A stretch of DNA of 64,000 bases, from NCBI RefSeq assembly GCF_024586455.1, contig NC_065923.1, positions 37,620,370 to 37,684,369 on the forward strand, read 5' to 3'. Shown here in pieces: positions 1 to 10,300 of this stretch. How positions within the stretch are numbered: position 1 is the first letter of the stretch; the number at the start of each line of letters is the position of its first letter. The DNA is from Bactrocera neohumeralis. Taxonomy: Eukaryota; Arthropoda; Insecta; Diptera; Tephritidae. A program made the translations under genes and the position numbers. The notes beneath the pieces were generated by a model, which did no database searches, had not been told where the DNA came from, and saw only the letters and a list, made by a program, of their open reading frames with translations.

Positions 1-29
1 GACTTTATAATTTACAAATCCACATGAAA

Positions 30-118
30 TGCCAAACAATACTTTTGTTTTGTATGACCGCTTGACACGTCTCACCCATGATCTGTCAAAAAAGGCTATT
101 GAAAAAGTACCTCTCCTT
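30..118 (-). mobile_element. End of a mariner-like (DD41D-type) transposon
   Basis: Bases about 62-115 repeat the terminal stretch seen near 24,500-24,545 and 53,550-53,600: a 'catgatctgtc' type segment followed by 'ggctattgaaaaa' and a 'gtac' or 'atac' step. In those copies this is the outer end of a mariner-superfamily element read on the minus strand. Only the end is present; no transposase is visible next to it. Confidence 0.55.
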
Positions 119-1140
119 CGATTGGCCGATATAGTTTATATAATATACATATATTTTTTCAGGGATGTTTGGAAATCTATAAACGTTTTTATTATTTTCT
201 AAAGTACCTATATGGAACACAAGGCTTTAATCGCAAACTTTAACGAAAGTTGTTACCTCAAATTCATCTTTATGAAAAACACATTTTTTCATAAAATGTC
301 GGCTACTCAATAGGCCTTTTTTTAAGTTTTGTCGCAGATTTTTTTGAATATTTGAAATATAATTGAATTTTCGTTTTTTGTTGCTTCATGTGATAGTGAG
401 ATATTTAAGGAGTTACTTGGGTTTACGGGTCTTTAAAAAATCGATTGTTTTTACTGCCTTATCCAATTCTACAACACCTCCCGAATATTATTCTAAATTT
501 TCAAATTGATATGAGTAATAGTTCTTTAAAGCTTTGAGAACTTGTGCGCTCGAGGCTGGCTAGGCTAAGTGCACCTTCTTTAAACGCGTTTTTCTCGAAA
601 CTGTGAAGTCGAAGGTTTGAGGTTGGCAAGACTTCTCGAGAACTATTTAACCGATCTTTATGAAATTTTACACACTTTTCAGATACAATTCTTAAGGACT
701 TGGATGAAGAATTAATTGATTACAACTATTTGACTAAAAAAAAAAGGCAAATTTTCACTGAAATTTAACTTTTTTCTAAAAATGTTTGCCAAAAATCCAT
801 TTTTTTTTTCCTTTCACTTCAAGTTATAAGTTAAGGATTTAACTAAAACAGGAATTTTTTCACTTAAAATGATCCAGTAAGGAGTTATCCTGCTAACGCG
901 GGCGCATTTTTTTCCGAGGGGTCACAGGAACTGTCGAAATTTAGAAATATTTGTTTCCGAGTAAAGTGTTTAGAACTTGGAAGGAGTAAAAACAATCCGA
1001 TTAATATAAAGACTTTCTTTAAACCCACTGTCTTTCTCGCAATGTCTCACTGCATGTTTGCAAAAATAAGAAAAATAAATTTTTTAATTTTTTATATGAG
1101 ACAAAACTTGGAAAAAACCTTTTTTTTGAGTAGCCGAAAA
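119..1140. other. AT-rich DNA, no gene seen
   Basis: No reading frame of useful length and no recognisable protein motif. A GC-richer patch at about 540-640 ('gaggctggctaggctaag') stands out from its surroundings and may be a repeat fragment, but I cannot assign it. Confidence 0.5.
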
Positions 1141-1144
1141 TTTT

Positions 1145-1950
1145 TGAAAAAAATTCATGCTTTTCAACTTTTGCCGCTTGTGAGGTAAAAAAGATTTAAA
1201 ATCATAGAATTTTCATTGTAAGTCTTTCAAGCTCAAACCGGTTCAATTTCCACCACACTAAAACTTTAAAAAGTTCAAATATTTTGAATTTTGCATGGAC
1301 AGTGATCCTGCTCTTCAGAGATGAATTTTTTCCATCCTGAACATTTTGAATGAAATTATATATAAAGTAACTGGAATATTTAATGATATTATAAATAACT
1401 ACTAGCGAAAAACTTATTATTATTCATTAATGTGCATAAATTTAACTTCGAGAGTTCCATAAAGTTACTATTTTTTTTATTAAAAATTTATTCAAATTTT
1501 TTATATGAGTTATATTTATTTGATAACTTAAAGTATTTTTGATAAGAATTTTTAGTTTTTAAAATTGAACGTCGTTCTCATATAAAAAATATATAAAAGT
1601 TTTTTTTATTAAGTCAATTGATCCCAAACATCACACATATTAAGGTCTTTCAAAAAATTTTAAAATTTTTTTTTGTTTGGTACTCTTCAAAATAGGTTCG
1701 GACACCTTGTGAGTTATGTATAAGTTTCATCATTGAATTTTGTTCGTCTAATCAAAAACCGGTTCAATTGTCACCACAATAAAACTGCTATAACTTTGGA
1801 AATATTTTGAATTTTGCATGGACAGCGAGCTCTTCAGAGATGAATTTTCCTCTCCATTTTGCTTTACTATATATAAAGTAACTCGAATATTTAATGATAT
1901 TGTAAATAATTATTAGCAAACGAACTTATTATTATTCCAAAAGTATTGCG
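1145..1950. repeat. Diverged tandem duplication, period about 510 bp
   Basis: The segment 1,227-1,440 is repeated at 1,738-1,950. Shared landmarks are 'aaccggttcaat', 'ttttgaattttgcatggaca', 'ctcttcagagatgaatttt', 'tatataaagtaact' and 'gaatatttaatgatatt', in the same order and orientation. The less conserved stretches 1,145-1,226 and 1,650-1,737 also align, so the unit is about 510 bp. No coding potential is visible. The units differ by many substitutions and small indels. Confidence 0.8.
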
Positions 1951-2119
1951 TTTTTTTATAAAAGTATAACGTTTTATATATTAAAAATTTTCTCCAAGTA
2001 AAACCTTTTAGTTGTAATCATTTCTAATTTAAAGTATTTTTGATAATAATTTGATTCTGTGTATTGAGTTTTTTCAGCTATGTGGTGTTTATCTTCTCAA
2101 TGAACTCATAACTATGTTT

Positions 2120-3005
2120 AAGTTCAGTTCAATTAAAACTTCGGTAATCGTATCTTCTGCCCAAAAAACTTTCACGTCAAGTAATCAGCAACCAGCAATC
2201 AGCACTATACGGATATTCTTTACTTGCTTTAAGTTTTCATCAGCTAATGACGTGGTGACACAACCAGAGTGGGATTAATTAGAGTAATCTTCTCGTTCTT
2301 CTTTTTAGAACAGCTTGTAACACTTAAAGTAAATTCACTTTGTGGAATTTTAAAAATTTGAGGTGTTTATTTCTATTCCTTAGTTTGTACCAATAAAACA
2401 GAAAAGTGGAAATTTAAATGGCTGTAGGCCTAAGCCTTCGAACACACCTCGTGTAAAGGATATTACTGTACTTTCACGCTTTACATAAAAGCACGAAAAA
2501 AATACATTCAACCCAGTACAGTCTTCACCACAATGACGCTTTTATACCTCCATATGTGGCACGAGTGCGTTTCGGCTTTCACCAAGCAATCCTAAATACT
2601 CATAGAACATGTTTGCAGTGGAAAAGTCGACTAAGTGGCACTTCAGCTCAGCACACAGTGCCACAAGTACGTCTGCTACAGCACTTTTACATATAAATAC
2701 CGGTAGGCAAGTAGATGTGTATGTATGAATGTAGTATTCTCGTAAAAAGTTGTCTACATGAGACAGTTTTATTTACATTTGGATATCAGACACCATGTGT
2801 ATTAAAGTTGTGTTCTAATTTCGTTGGAGGTGTTTCTAACTAAAGTTAAATGTCCTTGAACTATTTTTACCAAAGTGATGGCTTACGACACATACATATG
2901 TTGTTGGAAGGAACAAGATACATTTTATTTTATATACATTCCAGCATATGTTTTATAATATATATCTATTGTATTGCCTGACGGTCAAGAACAGGTTGAA
3001 ATTCT
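2120..3005. repeat. Duplicated block, copy A part 1
   Basis: This stretch is collinear with 55,800-56,715. Shared anchors include 'gacgtggtgacacaaccaga', 'ttctttttagaacagcttgt', 'ttagtttgtaccaataaaac', 'acacctcgtgtaaagga', 'acctccatatgtg' and 'tgccacttagtcgac' on the reverse strand. One stretch (2,530-2,690, minus) is open in both copies apart from a stop in copy A, but amino-acid changing differences are as common as silent ones, so I do not call a gene. It continues as copy A part 2 at about 12,555, interrupted by later insertions. Confidence 0.85.
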
Positions 3006-3344
3006 GACTGGATTCGACAGTGTTTAAAATTTTCTTATAGGACTTTTTTCTGCAGAGCAATAGGCTTTTACTCAGAGCTGCCTCAGAGTTGCCTCCTCAT
3101 GAGCTTTCTCATGACGCTCAGCTTTACCATAATAAAGCGGAACGTTTCTAGCGAGTGCTAGCACGAGCGCCATTTTCCCATAAATCTAGGTGACACTAGC
3201 CTAGTGTGGCATACATATTCGAAACCGCACACCACAGAATATTTTTTCTTAAACACGCTGAAATTTGCATAAGATTTTATTCATGAGTTTACTCTTATTT
3301 GTGAGAACAACTATTTCTCTGAGCATAACATATTAAGCCCCGAA
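3006..3344. other. No gene seen
   Basis: After the end of similarity to copy B there is ordinary AT-rich sequence with a small CT/GC-richer patch (3,075-3,200, 'cagagctgcctcagagttgc' is a short internal repeat). No coding frame recognised. Confidence 0.4.
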
Positions 3345-4845
3345 TGAAAACTGTATGGTGAAAAAGTAAGGAAGGACTACGTTCGAGTGGAACTGAACAT
3401 TTTACAGTCTTGCAACTTTCAAGAATCAAAGCGAAAGAAATACTTGGAACTATTTTAAGGTGTAGAACCAATAATATAAGTTGAAGTCAGACGGATGTTC
3501 GTAAATCCAGATTTTAGTTATGTAGGGGCTAGATTTTGCTCAAATTGATATTTTTTAGGCGCAAAAATACTCTGTTATGTGCAAAACACGCTAGCCGAGT
3601 TTCATAGTGATAATTCATTTATTGGTCGATATATGCGGTACAAATTCAGCCGGAAGTTCGAAAATCTTTGTATCAAGTATATGTTGGCTAAAAGAAGTAT
3701 TGGTCCCATTCAACACATTTTTGACATACCGACATACGGATATAAGAGAAGTATTATCCCTTAATTCCAGTTATATATATCATACATTGACCGACATTTT
3801 CGAACAAAAGTCAACTATAGGTACGGGATCTAAATATTCGGTACCTTGGGGCTTGTGCAGTTTATATTAGATTTAGCAAATTTTTGGTCATAAGGTGGCA
3901 CACAGTAAAGACATTATTCGTGCAAAGTTCTATCCCGATAAATTAATTGCTACTTCATTCGTGTACTGGAAACTCAACGAATCAAGTGGAATTTAAATTG
4001 TGCTATATGGGAGATAGGCATGGTTGTTGTCCGATTTTGTCCATTTTCACAACGTGAAATAAGAATGTAAGAAGAATGCCACGTACTAAATTTTGTCGAA
4101 ATCGATTTGTCGGGACCTAAGATATGGAATTTCTCCAAAATGTGGGCGGAGCCCATCGTCCAATTTTTACATCGGCTCCCATAAAGCTCTCTCATTCTAT
4201 CTCGGAAGTAAAATTTAATGTCTCTGGCGTATTCAGTTATTGATTTATCGCGCTTTTAGTAGTTTTTAGCAGTACCGTTATATGGGGAGTGAGCGGAGTT
4301 ATCCTCATCTATTCATCTATTTTCACAGAAGTTCTTATAAGATTTGTACTCAGCATTTCATTGTTGTAGCTTAAGTGGTTTACGAGATAGTATATACATT
4401 AAACTTGTCAGAGGGCGGAACCACGTCCCCTTATTCGAAAGTTTCCGCCAACAGGTGCCTCTTGATACTGCAATCCTCAGTACCAAATCACAGCTTTATA
4501 TCTTAATTTGGTTCTTAGTTATGACAGTTTATATGTTTTCGGTTAATGGCGATTTGTGGGCGGGGGAATAGTCCGATTACGTCTGTCTATGAACTGTTGT
4601 TTTTGTACTAAGAAATCCTCATACCAGGTTTCATCGAGATATTTAAATTTCTACTCAAGTTACAGATTGCGCGTTCGGACGGACGGACAGTCAATCGGAT
4701 TTCAACTTTTCTCGTCACTCTGCTCATTTATACATACATATGTAATCCTATATATATCTCCCTTAGTTTCAGGTGATATGTACAACCGTTAGGTGGATAA
4801 AACTATAATACTCTGTAGCAACTGGTTGCAAGAGTATAAAAATGT
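3345..4845 (+). repeat. Non-coding dispersed repeat, full-length-looking copy
   Basis: Begins near 'gaaaaagtaaggaaggacta' with 'gaacattttacagtcttgca', and ends in 'ggttgcaagagtataaaaa'. The same opening and closing phrases bound 60,490-61,480, and reverse-strand pieces occur at 38,815-39,272. Internal phrases such as 'tgggcggagccca', 'gatatg' and 'cggacggacggacagtc' recur in the other copies. It has no open frame of note and its short ORFs are not conserved between copies. It is likely a non-autonomous mobile element; I cannot name its class. Confidence 0.6.
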
Positions 4846-5525
4846 TGCTAGTTGCAAAGGGTTAAGTTCAGGGGCAGATTAGTCGCCCCGCTCGTGGTTC
4901 CGCCACTGAAATGCAATGAAACAAAAAAAACAATACCCCTCATAATAAAATATTATAATTTTGTGAGGAATGGTTTGAATAAAACGCAGTCTTATAAATG
5001 CTAAATAATTTATAAGACTGCGTTTGGAAAAGAACTCTTTTGTTGCTCGTTATCGGAAAATTATCTTTTGGTGTCGCGCATTACTTTCGCCAGCTAGAAT
5101 CGGGCAACTTTCTGCATTATCTTTCACCTCATATTATCAAATTTCTGTACGTTTCATGTATGCAGTGCATCAAAATATCTTTTATCAGCCTTCATTATAC
5201 TTATTAACTCTTTTCCTAAAGCATATCCACTATATTATAGGTATTTGCATACATATTTGCATATTACAAACAAATATATGAAATATATATAAACATTCAT
5301 TTGGAACAGACCGCTATTGCATCCAGGAAAGGAATTTCGAAATGAAAAGAAATGCCGAGCTGCCTAGCACCGTCCTGTTTCGAACAAGAACGTAAAGCAT
5401 GCCACTCGTGCTCGTCCGTTCAGTTAACCTGGTCTTCCCTTCGCTTCCAAAAATCAGGTTCGGTGTGGGCGATAGAAGAGGTGCTCGTGTGACCATAGTC
5501 TAAAAAAAGAATTGCCAAAAAAAAC
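4846..5525. other. Intergenic stretch with a perfect hairpin
   Basis: Between the repeat and the RTE tail. Apart from the hairpin at 4,982-5,025 listed separately, I see no gene; the frames at 5,024-5,281 and 5,314-5,496 have no recognisable motif. Confidence 0.4.
4982..5025. repeat. Perfect 17 bp inverted repeat, 10 nt loop
   Basis: Left arm 'aaacgcagtcttataaa' (4,982-4,998), loop 'tgctaaataa', right arm its exact reverse complement (5,009-5,025). All 17 pairs match, unlike the heavily mutated repeats nearby, so it is either young or constrained. There is no flanking gene and no CTRR sequence just after it, as a Helitron 3' end would show. Confidence 0.9.
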
Positions 5526-5558
5526 TTTCTTCTTCTTCTTAACTGGCGTAGACACCGC

Positions 5559-7058
5559 TTACGCGATTATAGCCGAGTTAACAACAGTGCGCCAGTCGTT
5601 TCTTCTTTTCGCTGCGTGGCGCTAATTGGATGTTCCAAGCGAAGCCAGGTCCTTCTCCACTTGGTCCTTCCAACGGAGTGGAGGTCTTCCTCTTCCTCTG
5701 CTTCCCCCGGCGGGTACTGCGTCGAATACTTTCAGAGCTGGAGTGTTTTCGTCCATCCGGACAACATGACCTAGCCACCGTAGCCGCTGTATTTTAATTC
5801 GCTGAACTATGTCAATGTCGCCGTATATCTCGAACAGCTCATCGTTCCATCGAATGCGATATTCGCCGTGGCCAATGCGCAAAGGACCATAAATCTTTCG
5901 CAGAATTTTTCTCTCGAAAACTCGTAACGTCGACTCATCGGTTGCTGTCATCGCCCAAGCCTCTGCACCATATAGCAGGACGGGAATTATGAGCGACTTA
6001 TAGAGTTTAGCTTTTGTTCGTCGAGAGAGGACTTTACTTTTCAATTGCCTACTCAGTCCGAAGTAGCACCTGTTGGCAAGAGCAATCCTGCGTTGGATTT
6101 CCAGGCTGACATTATTAGTGGTGTTAATGCTGGTTCCTAAATAGACGAAATTATCTACAACTTCAAAGCTATGACTATCAACAGTGACGTGAGAGCCAAG
6201 TCGCGAGTGCGACGACTGTTTGTTTGATGACAGGAGATATTTCGTTTTGCCCTCGTTCACTACCAGACCCATTTTCTGTGCTTCCTTGTCCAGCCTAGAG
6301 AAAGCAGAACTAACGGCGCGGGTGTTGAGGCCGATGATATCAATATCGTCGGCATACGCCAACAGCTGTACACTCTTATAGAAGATGGTACCTTCTCTGT
6401 TTAGATCTGCAGCTCGAACTATTTTCTCCAGGAGCAGGTTGAAGAAGTCGCATGTCGATCGTAACGTCGCGAGGTAGGCAGCCTGTTTTCTCTCCGCTGC
6501 GACACGGCACTCCTCGCCGTACCAGCTGTTCTTTTGCTCTTTCCGAAAACCAATGGTTTCGGTTGCAGCTGTACGTATGGAATTTGAAATGCCGTCCCAC
6601 AGTTCCCTTATACCGAGTTGTTGACGAGTGCTCTCAGAGAGCAGGAGTGCAAGCCGAGTAGAAAATCGTTCGGCAGTCTGTTGTGATTGCAGCTTTTCGA
6701 CGTCGAACCTTCCTTGTGTTTGTTGGCGTGCGTTTTTTGCTGCACAGAGGCGAGTGTGAATCTTAGCTGCAACAAGACATCGGAGCGCACGCACATCTAA
6801 AACACTGGAGACGTGTCTTCCATCTATCACAACATGATCGATCTGGTTGGTAGTTTTTCGATCCGGAGACAGCCAGGTAGCTTGATGAATCTTCTTATGC
6901 TGGAATCTAGTACCACAGATAACCATATTTCGGGCCCCGGCGAAGTCGATCAGCCTCAACCCATTTGGGGATGTTTCGTCGTGGAGGCTGAATTTACCGA
7001 CCGTAGTGCCAAATATACCTTCTTTGCCCACCCAGGCGTTAAAGTCGCCAAGCACGAT
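5559..7058 (-). pseudogene. RTE-like LINE, 3' coding half (endonuclease end + RT end)
   Basis: Codes for the second half of the APE-type endonuclease ('LGDFNAWVG', then 'NQIDHVVID') and, after a jump, the end of the reverse transcriptase with the YADD box ('LLAYADDIDIIG') and thumb ('YGAEAWAMTATDESTL'). The jump is an in-frame deletion: about residue 200 of the open frame, 'YLATLRST' runs straight into 'CDFFNLLLEKIV', so the RT fingers and most of the palm before YADD are missing. The frame closes at a TAG at about 5,622 where a Trp codon (TGG) is expected. The same frame continues after it through 'RHAAKRRNDWRTVVNSAIIA' to a stop at 5,559-5,561, just before the GAA tail. It has no start of its own: its 5' end is the junction with the inserted Jockey-like element. 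Confidence 0.88.
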
Positions 7059-7391
7059 TTATTTATTTATTTATTTATTATTTAGTAAAGTCTATGAACA
7101 ATGATTTTTACAGACTAATGAAAAACTAGGATGCATATTAGAATTCTAAAATAATAAAATTACAATAACAAGAGTAGATAACTTAAACTAAAAAACAGTG
7201 TAGAAAGACAAAAAAATTGACTCGAAATCTCCAAATCTCTTCTAAGCTTTAAACAATTTATTTATTTATTTATTTAGTAAAGTCTATGAACAATGATTCT
7301 TACAGACTAATGAAAAACTAGGATGCATATTAGAATTCTAAAATAATAAAATTACAATAACAAGAGTAGATAACTTAAACTAAAAAACAGA
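7059..7391 (-). repeat. Duplicated 3' UTR and tail of the Jockey-like LINE
   Basis: About 117 bp starting 'tttagtaaagtctatgaaca' occurs at 7,081-7,197 and again at about 7,271-7,388, each preceded by a TTTA-type microsatellite (7,059-7,080 and 7,256-7,275). The copies differ at only a few positions. The 60 bp between them (about 7,198-7,257) has no second copy. In element orientation the order is ORF2, UTR, tail, 60 bp spacer, UTR, tail. It may be an extra tail-only copy or a natural double-tail structure of this family. Confidence 0.85.
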
Positions 7392-10300
7392 ATTGAGGGT
7401 ATTAATGAAGGATACCCTAGAGTGAGAAAAATCAAGTAGAACTTTCTCGGAGATCGAGTTAAACTCCCGCATAGCCCTCTTGAGGGGAGCATATTCAGCA
7501 AAATTAGTACTTTCCTTTTTGTAATAAAATGGCGAAATGGATCTGAGACAACGCTGGGGAGTATTGAAGTTGAGTTTCCCTAATAAGTAGGAGAGTCAAT
7601 TTCCCCGTTAATTACATTGTAGACAAATGAAAGTGAGAGAACGGACCTTCGATTTTCCAGCGATTTAAGATGTAAAAGCAATAAACGCGATGTATACGAT
7701 GGTATTGGGTCAACAAACTTTAAGGAGCGGAGAGCATATTTAAGAAAGATCTTTTGAACACGCTCGATCCTGTTAATTGACGATATGCAATATGGTCTCC
7801 AAATAAACACTGCATACTCCAAAATGGACCGCACAAAACATGTGTACAGTAATTTTAACGTGTAAGGGTCGGAAAAATTTGTAGAATATCGACGGACAAA
7901 GCCAAGTACAGAAAAAGATTTTGAAGTGATATAGTTGATGTGATTACTGAAAGAAAATCTGTTGTCAAAGATTACCCCAAGATCTTTGATTTCAGTAACG
8001 CATTTTAGGACGCAATTAGAAATACTGTAGCTAGAAGATAATATGTTGCGTCCCCTACCATAGGAGATCTGTGAGCATTTATCTACATTCAGAAAAAGTT
8101 TCGATTTCAGGCACCAATTATGAAAAGTATCAATATCACATTGAAATTTGAGTACATCTTGTGTGTTATTGATTAATGCAAAAATTTTTAAGTCATCTGC
8201 ATATAACAGAAAGTTGGCGAAAGAGAAGCAACAGGAGATGTCATTGATAAACAGCACAAAGAGAAGTGGACCCAAGACGCTTCCTTGTGGGACTCCCGAA
8301 GACGCAGTGAATGAATCAGATGACACTCCATCAACAGTGACTACGCATCGTCTGTTTTGCAAATATGATTTAATCCACATCAAGAAGGCTGAATGAAATC
8401 CTAGTGATGATAATTTTTTAATTAGAATATTATGTGATACTTTATCAAAGGCTTTAGAGAAATCTGTGTAGACACAATCTACTTGAAATCCAGCGGAGAA
8501 TGCAGACATACAATAATCGCTAAAAACTGCTAAGTTTGACACAGTGGAGCGCCCAGGGACAAACCCATGCTGATTGACATTAATTACTGATTTTACTGCA
8601 AAATATAATTTATTTTTAACAGAACACTCAAAAATTTTCGAAATAGTAGAGAGTTTAGAAATAGGCCTGTAATTGCAGACATCATCCTTTCTACCACCTT
8701 TATGAATAGGGGTAATGCATGTCAATTTCCAGTCAGAAATGAAATCCCCGGTGGCGAGAGACTTATTGAAGATAAGCATGAGAGGATATAATAAGGCAGT
8801 GCAATTTTTTATAAATACGGGCGGAAGCCCGTCCAAATCCAATTTGGAGGAGGACTCAATGTCACAAATAGCCTTAGCAATATCGTCCTGTGAAAGACAC
8901 AGTGAGCCAAAATTTATGGATGGGAAGTTATCAGCTGAAAAAGTGGAACTAGTACCAGGATCATCTTGAACATAGTTCGATTTGAAAAATTCAGCGAACA
9001 AATTGGAGATTTCGACCGGAGTGCATGCCGACTTATCACCCCAGCGTAAAGCAGAGGGAATGGCCGAACACGCTCTTTTAGATTTTACAAAGTTCCAAAA
9101 GAACTTAGGGTTTGACTTAATTGTAGACTCCGTATTATTAATAAACCTTTTATAGAGGAACTTATCCAATTCATTAAACAGTTTTGTGTAGTGCTGATAT
9201 TGAACAAAGGAAACATGAGATTTAGTTGAAGAGAATTTTCTATAATATTTATTTCTAAGATTTTTTAGACGTTTAAGGTCCTTAGTGTACCAAGGCAACT
9301 TATATGGTTGTATGTGTTTGAGCGGGATATTATAATGACAAAATTCCTGGATTGATTTTTTAAAAATGGAGAAACTATTAGCTGTATCAAGTCCCGATAG
9401 TAAATCATCCCATTTTATTTCAAAGAGCTGATTGTTGAGCCGTTCAAAGTCGCAAAATGCAAAATTAAAACCAAGCCCATCAATTGGTTTGACAAGGGCG
9501 AAAAGATAAGTATCCACCTCAAACGCTAGCGGAGAATTATGAATGGTGGCTGGAGTAATTGAAGAGAATCCATCAAGAATCCTAAATTTTAAATTATCAC
9601 TAAGAAAGACTAAGTCAAGAAATCGATCGAGACTATTTGAATATGAGTTGATTTGAATCAGATTGAGACCAAGCAAGCTATCAATGAGAAATAACTCCTG
9701 AGAAGACGAAAAATTTGAAGGAATAAGAGCAGGACTATAGGAACAACCAGACCAGACGATATTGCTTAGATTAAAGTCACCCAAAACACAAATATTATTC
9801 TCTTTCACCTTGTTTAATACCAGCGAGGAAATATTATTTGCCTGCAACTTGTACAACTCTAGCGGACTATTAGGAGAGATGTATGAGACTGCAATGAACA
9901 GAGCATCATTGACACAGATACATAGTTGGTCCAGGATAGAATCTTCATTCTCAAGCATAATTAAGCGAGGACGATATTTGCGATGAACTGCTAAGAGAAC
10001 TCCACCCCCTCTTAGACAGCCAGTTTTTTCGTGATCTCTGTCCTTGCGGAAGACATAATAGAGATTTGAGTCAAAGTATTCGCTATCGAAATAACTAGAA
10101 TTCAGCCAAGTCTCAACAATAACGATAATATCGAAATCCAAACGTGACGAAAAATTGCGAATAATATTTGATTTACACCTAATACCCGATAAATTTTGGT
10201 AGTAGACCTTAAGACAGGAGCAAGTTGAGGAAGGTGCAGAAAACGCATGAGTAGAATTGCGATTAACAGGCGCGTCAACTAATCTGCAGCGCTGTTTTCC
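7380..10300 (-). pseudogene. LINE ORF2: endonuclease-reverse transcriptase, one frameshift
   Basis: Supplies the nicking and reverse transcription steps of LINE retrotransposition. Residue numbers count from 10,141, although the frame is open upstream through 'YYQNLSGIRCKSNIIRNF', so the endonuclease start lies further out. Endonuclease: catalytic Glu in 'VETWL' (10), 'GDFN' (121-124), terminal His in 'ATIHNSPLAF' (201). Reverse transcriptase: 'YTDFSKAFDKVSH' (558-570), 'GVPQGSVLGPLLF' (616-628), 'LLYADDLKIF' (645-654). The frame stops at 7,580 just after 'NGEIDSPT'; shifting by one base restores a further ~65 codons to a stop at 7,380-7,382. No ATG precedes the endonuclease motifs, and the frame overlaps the end of ORF1 in the -1 register, suggesting coupled or non-AUG initiation. 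Confidence 0.9.

Noticed and set aside
2530..2690. Reverse-strand frame shared by both copies of the duplicated block (also 56,047-56,367)
   Set aside because: Copy A has a stop, and differences between the copies change amino acids about as often as not, so there is no sign of selection for protein.
6813..7085. ORFs antisense to the RTE and Jockey genes (also 8,148-8,396, 9,762-9,986, 10,714-11,022)
   Set aside because: Shadow frames of well-supported coding sequence on the minus strand.
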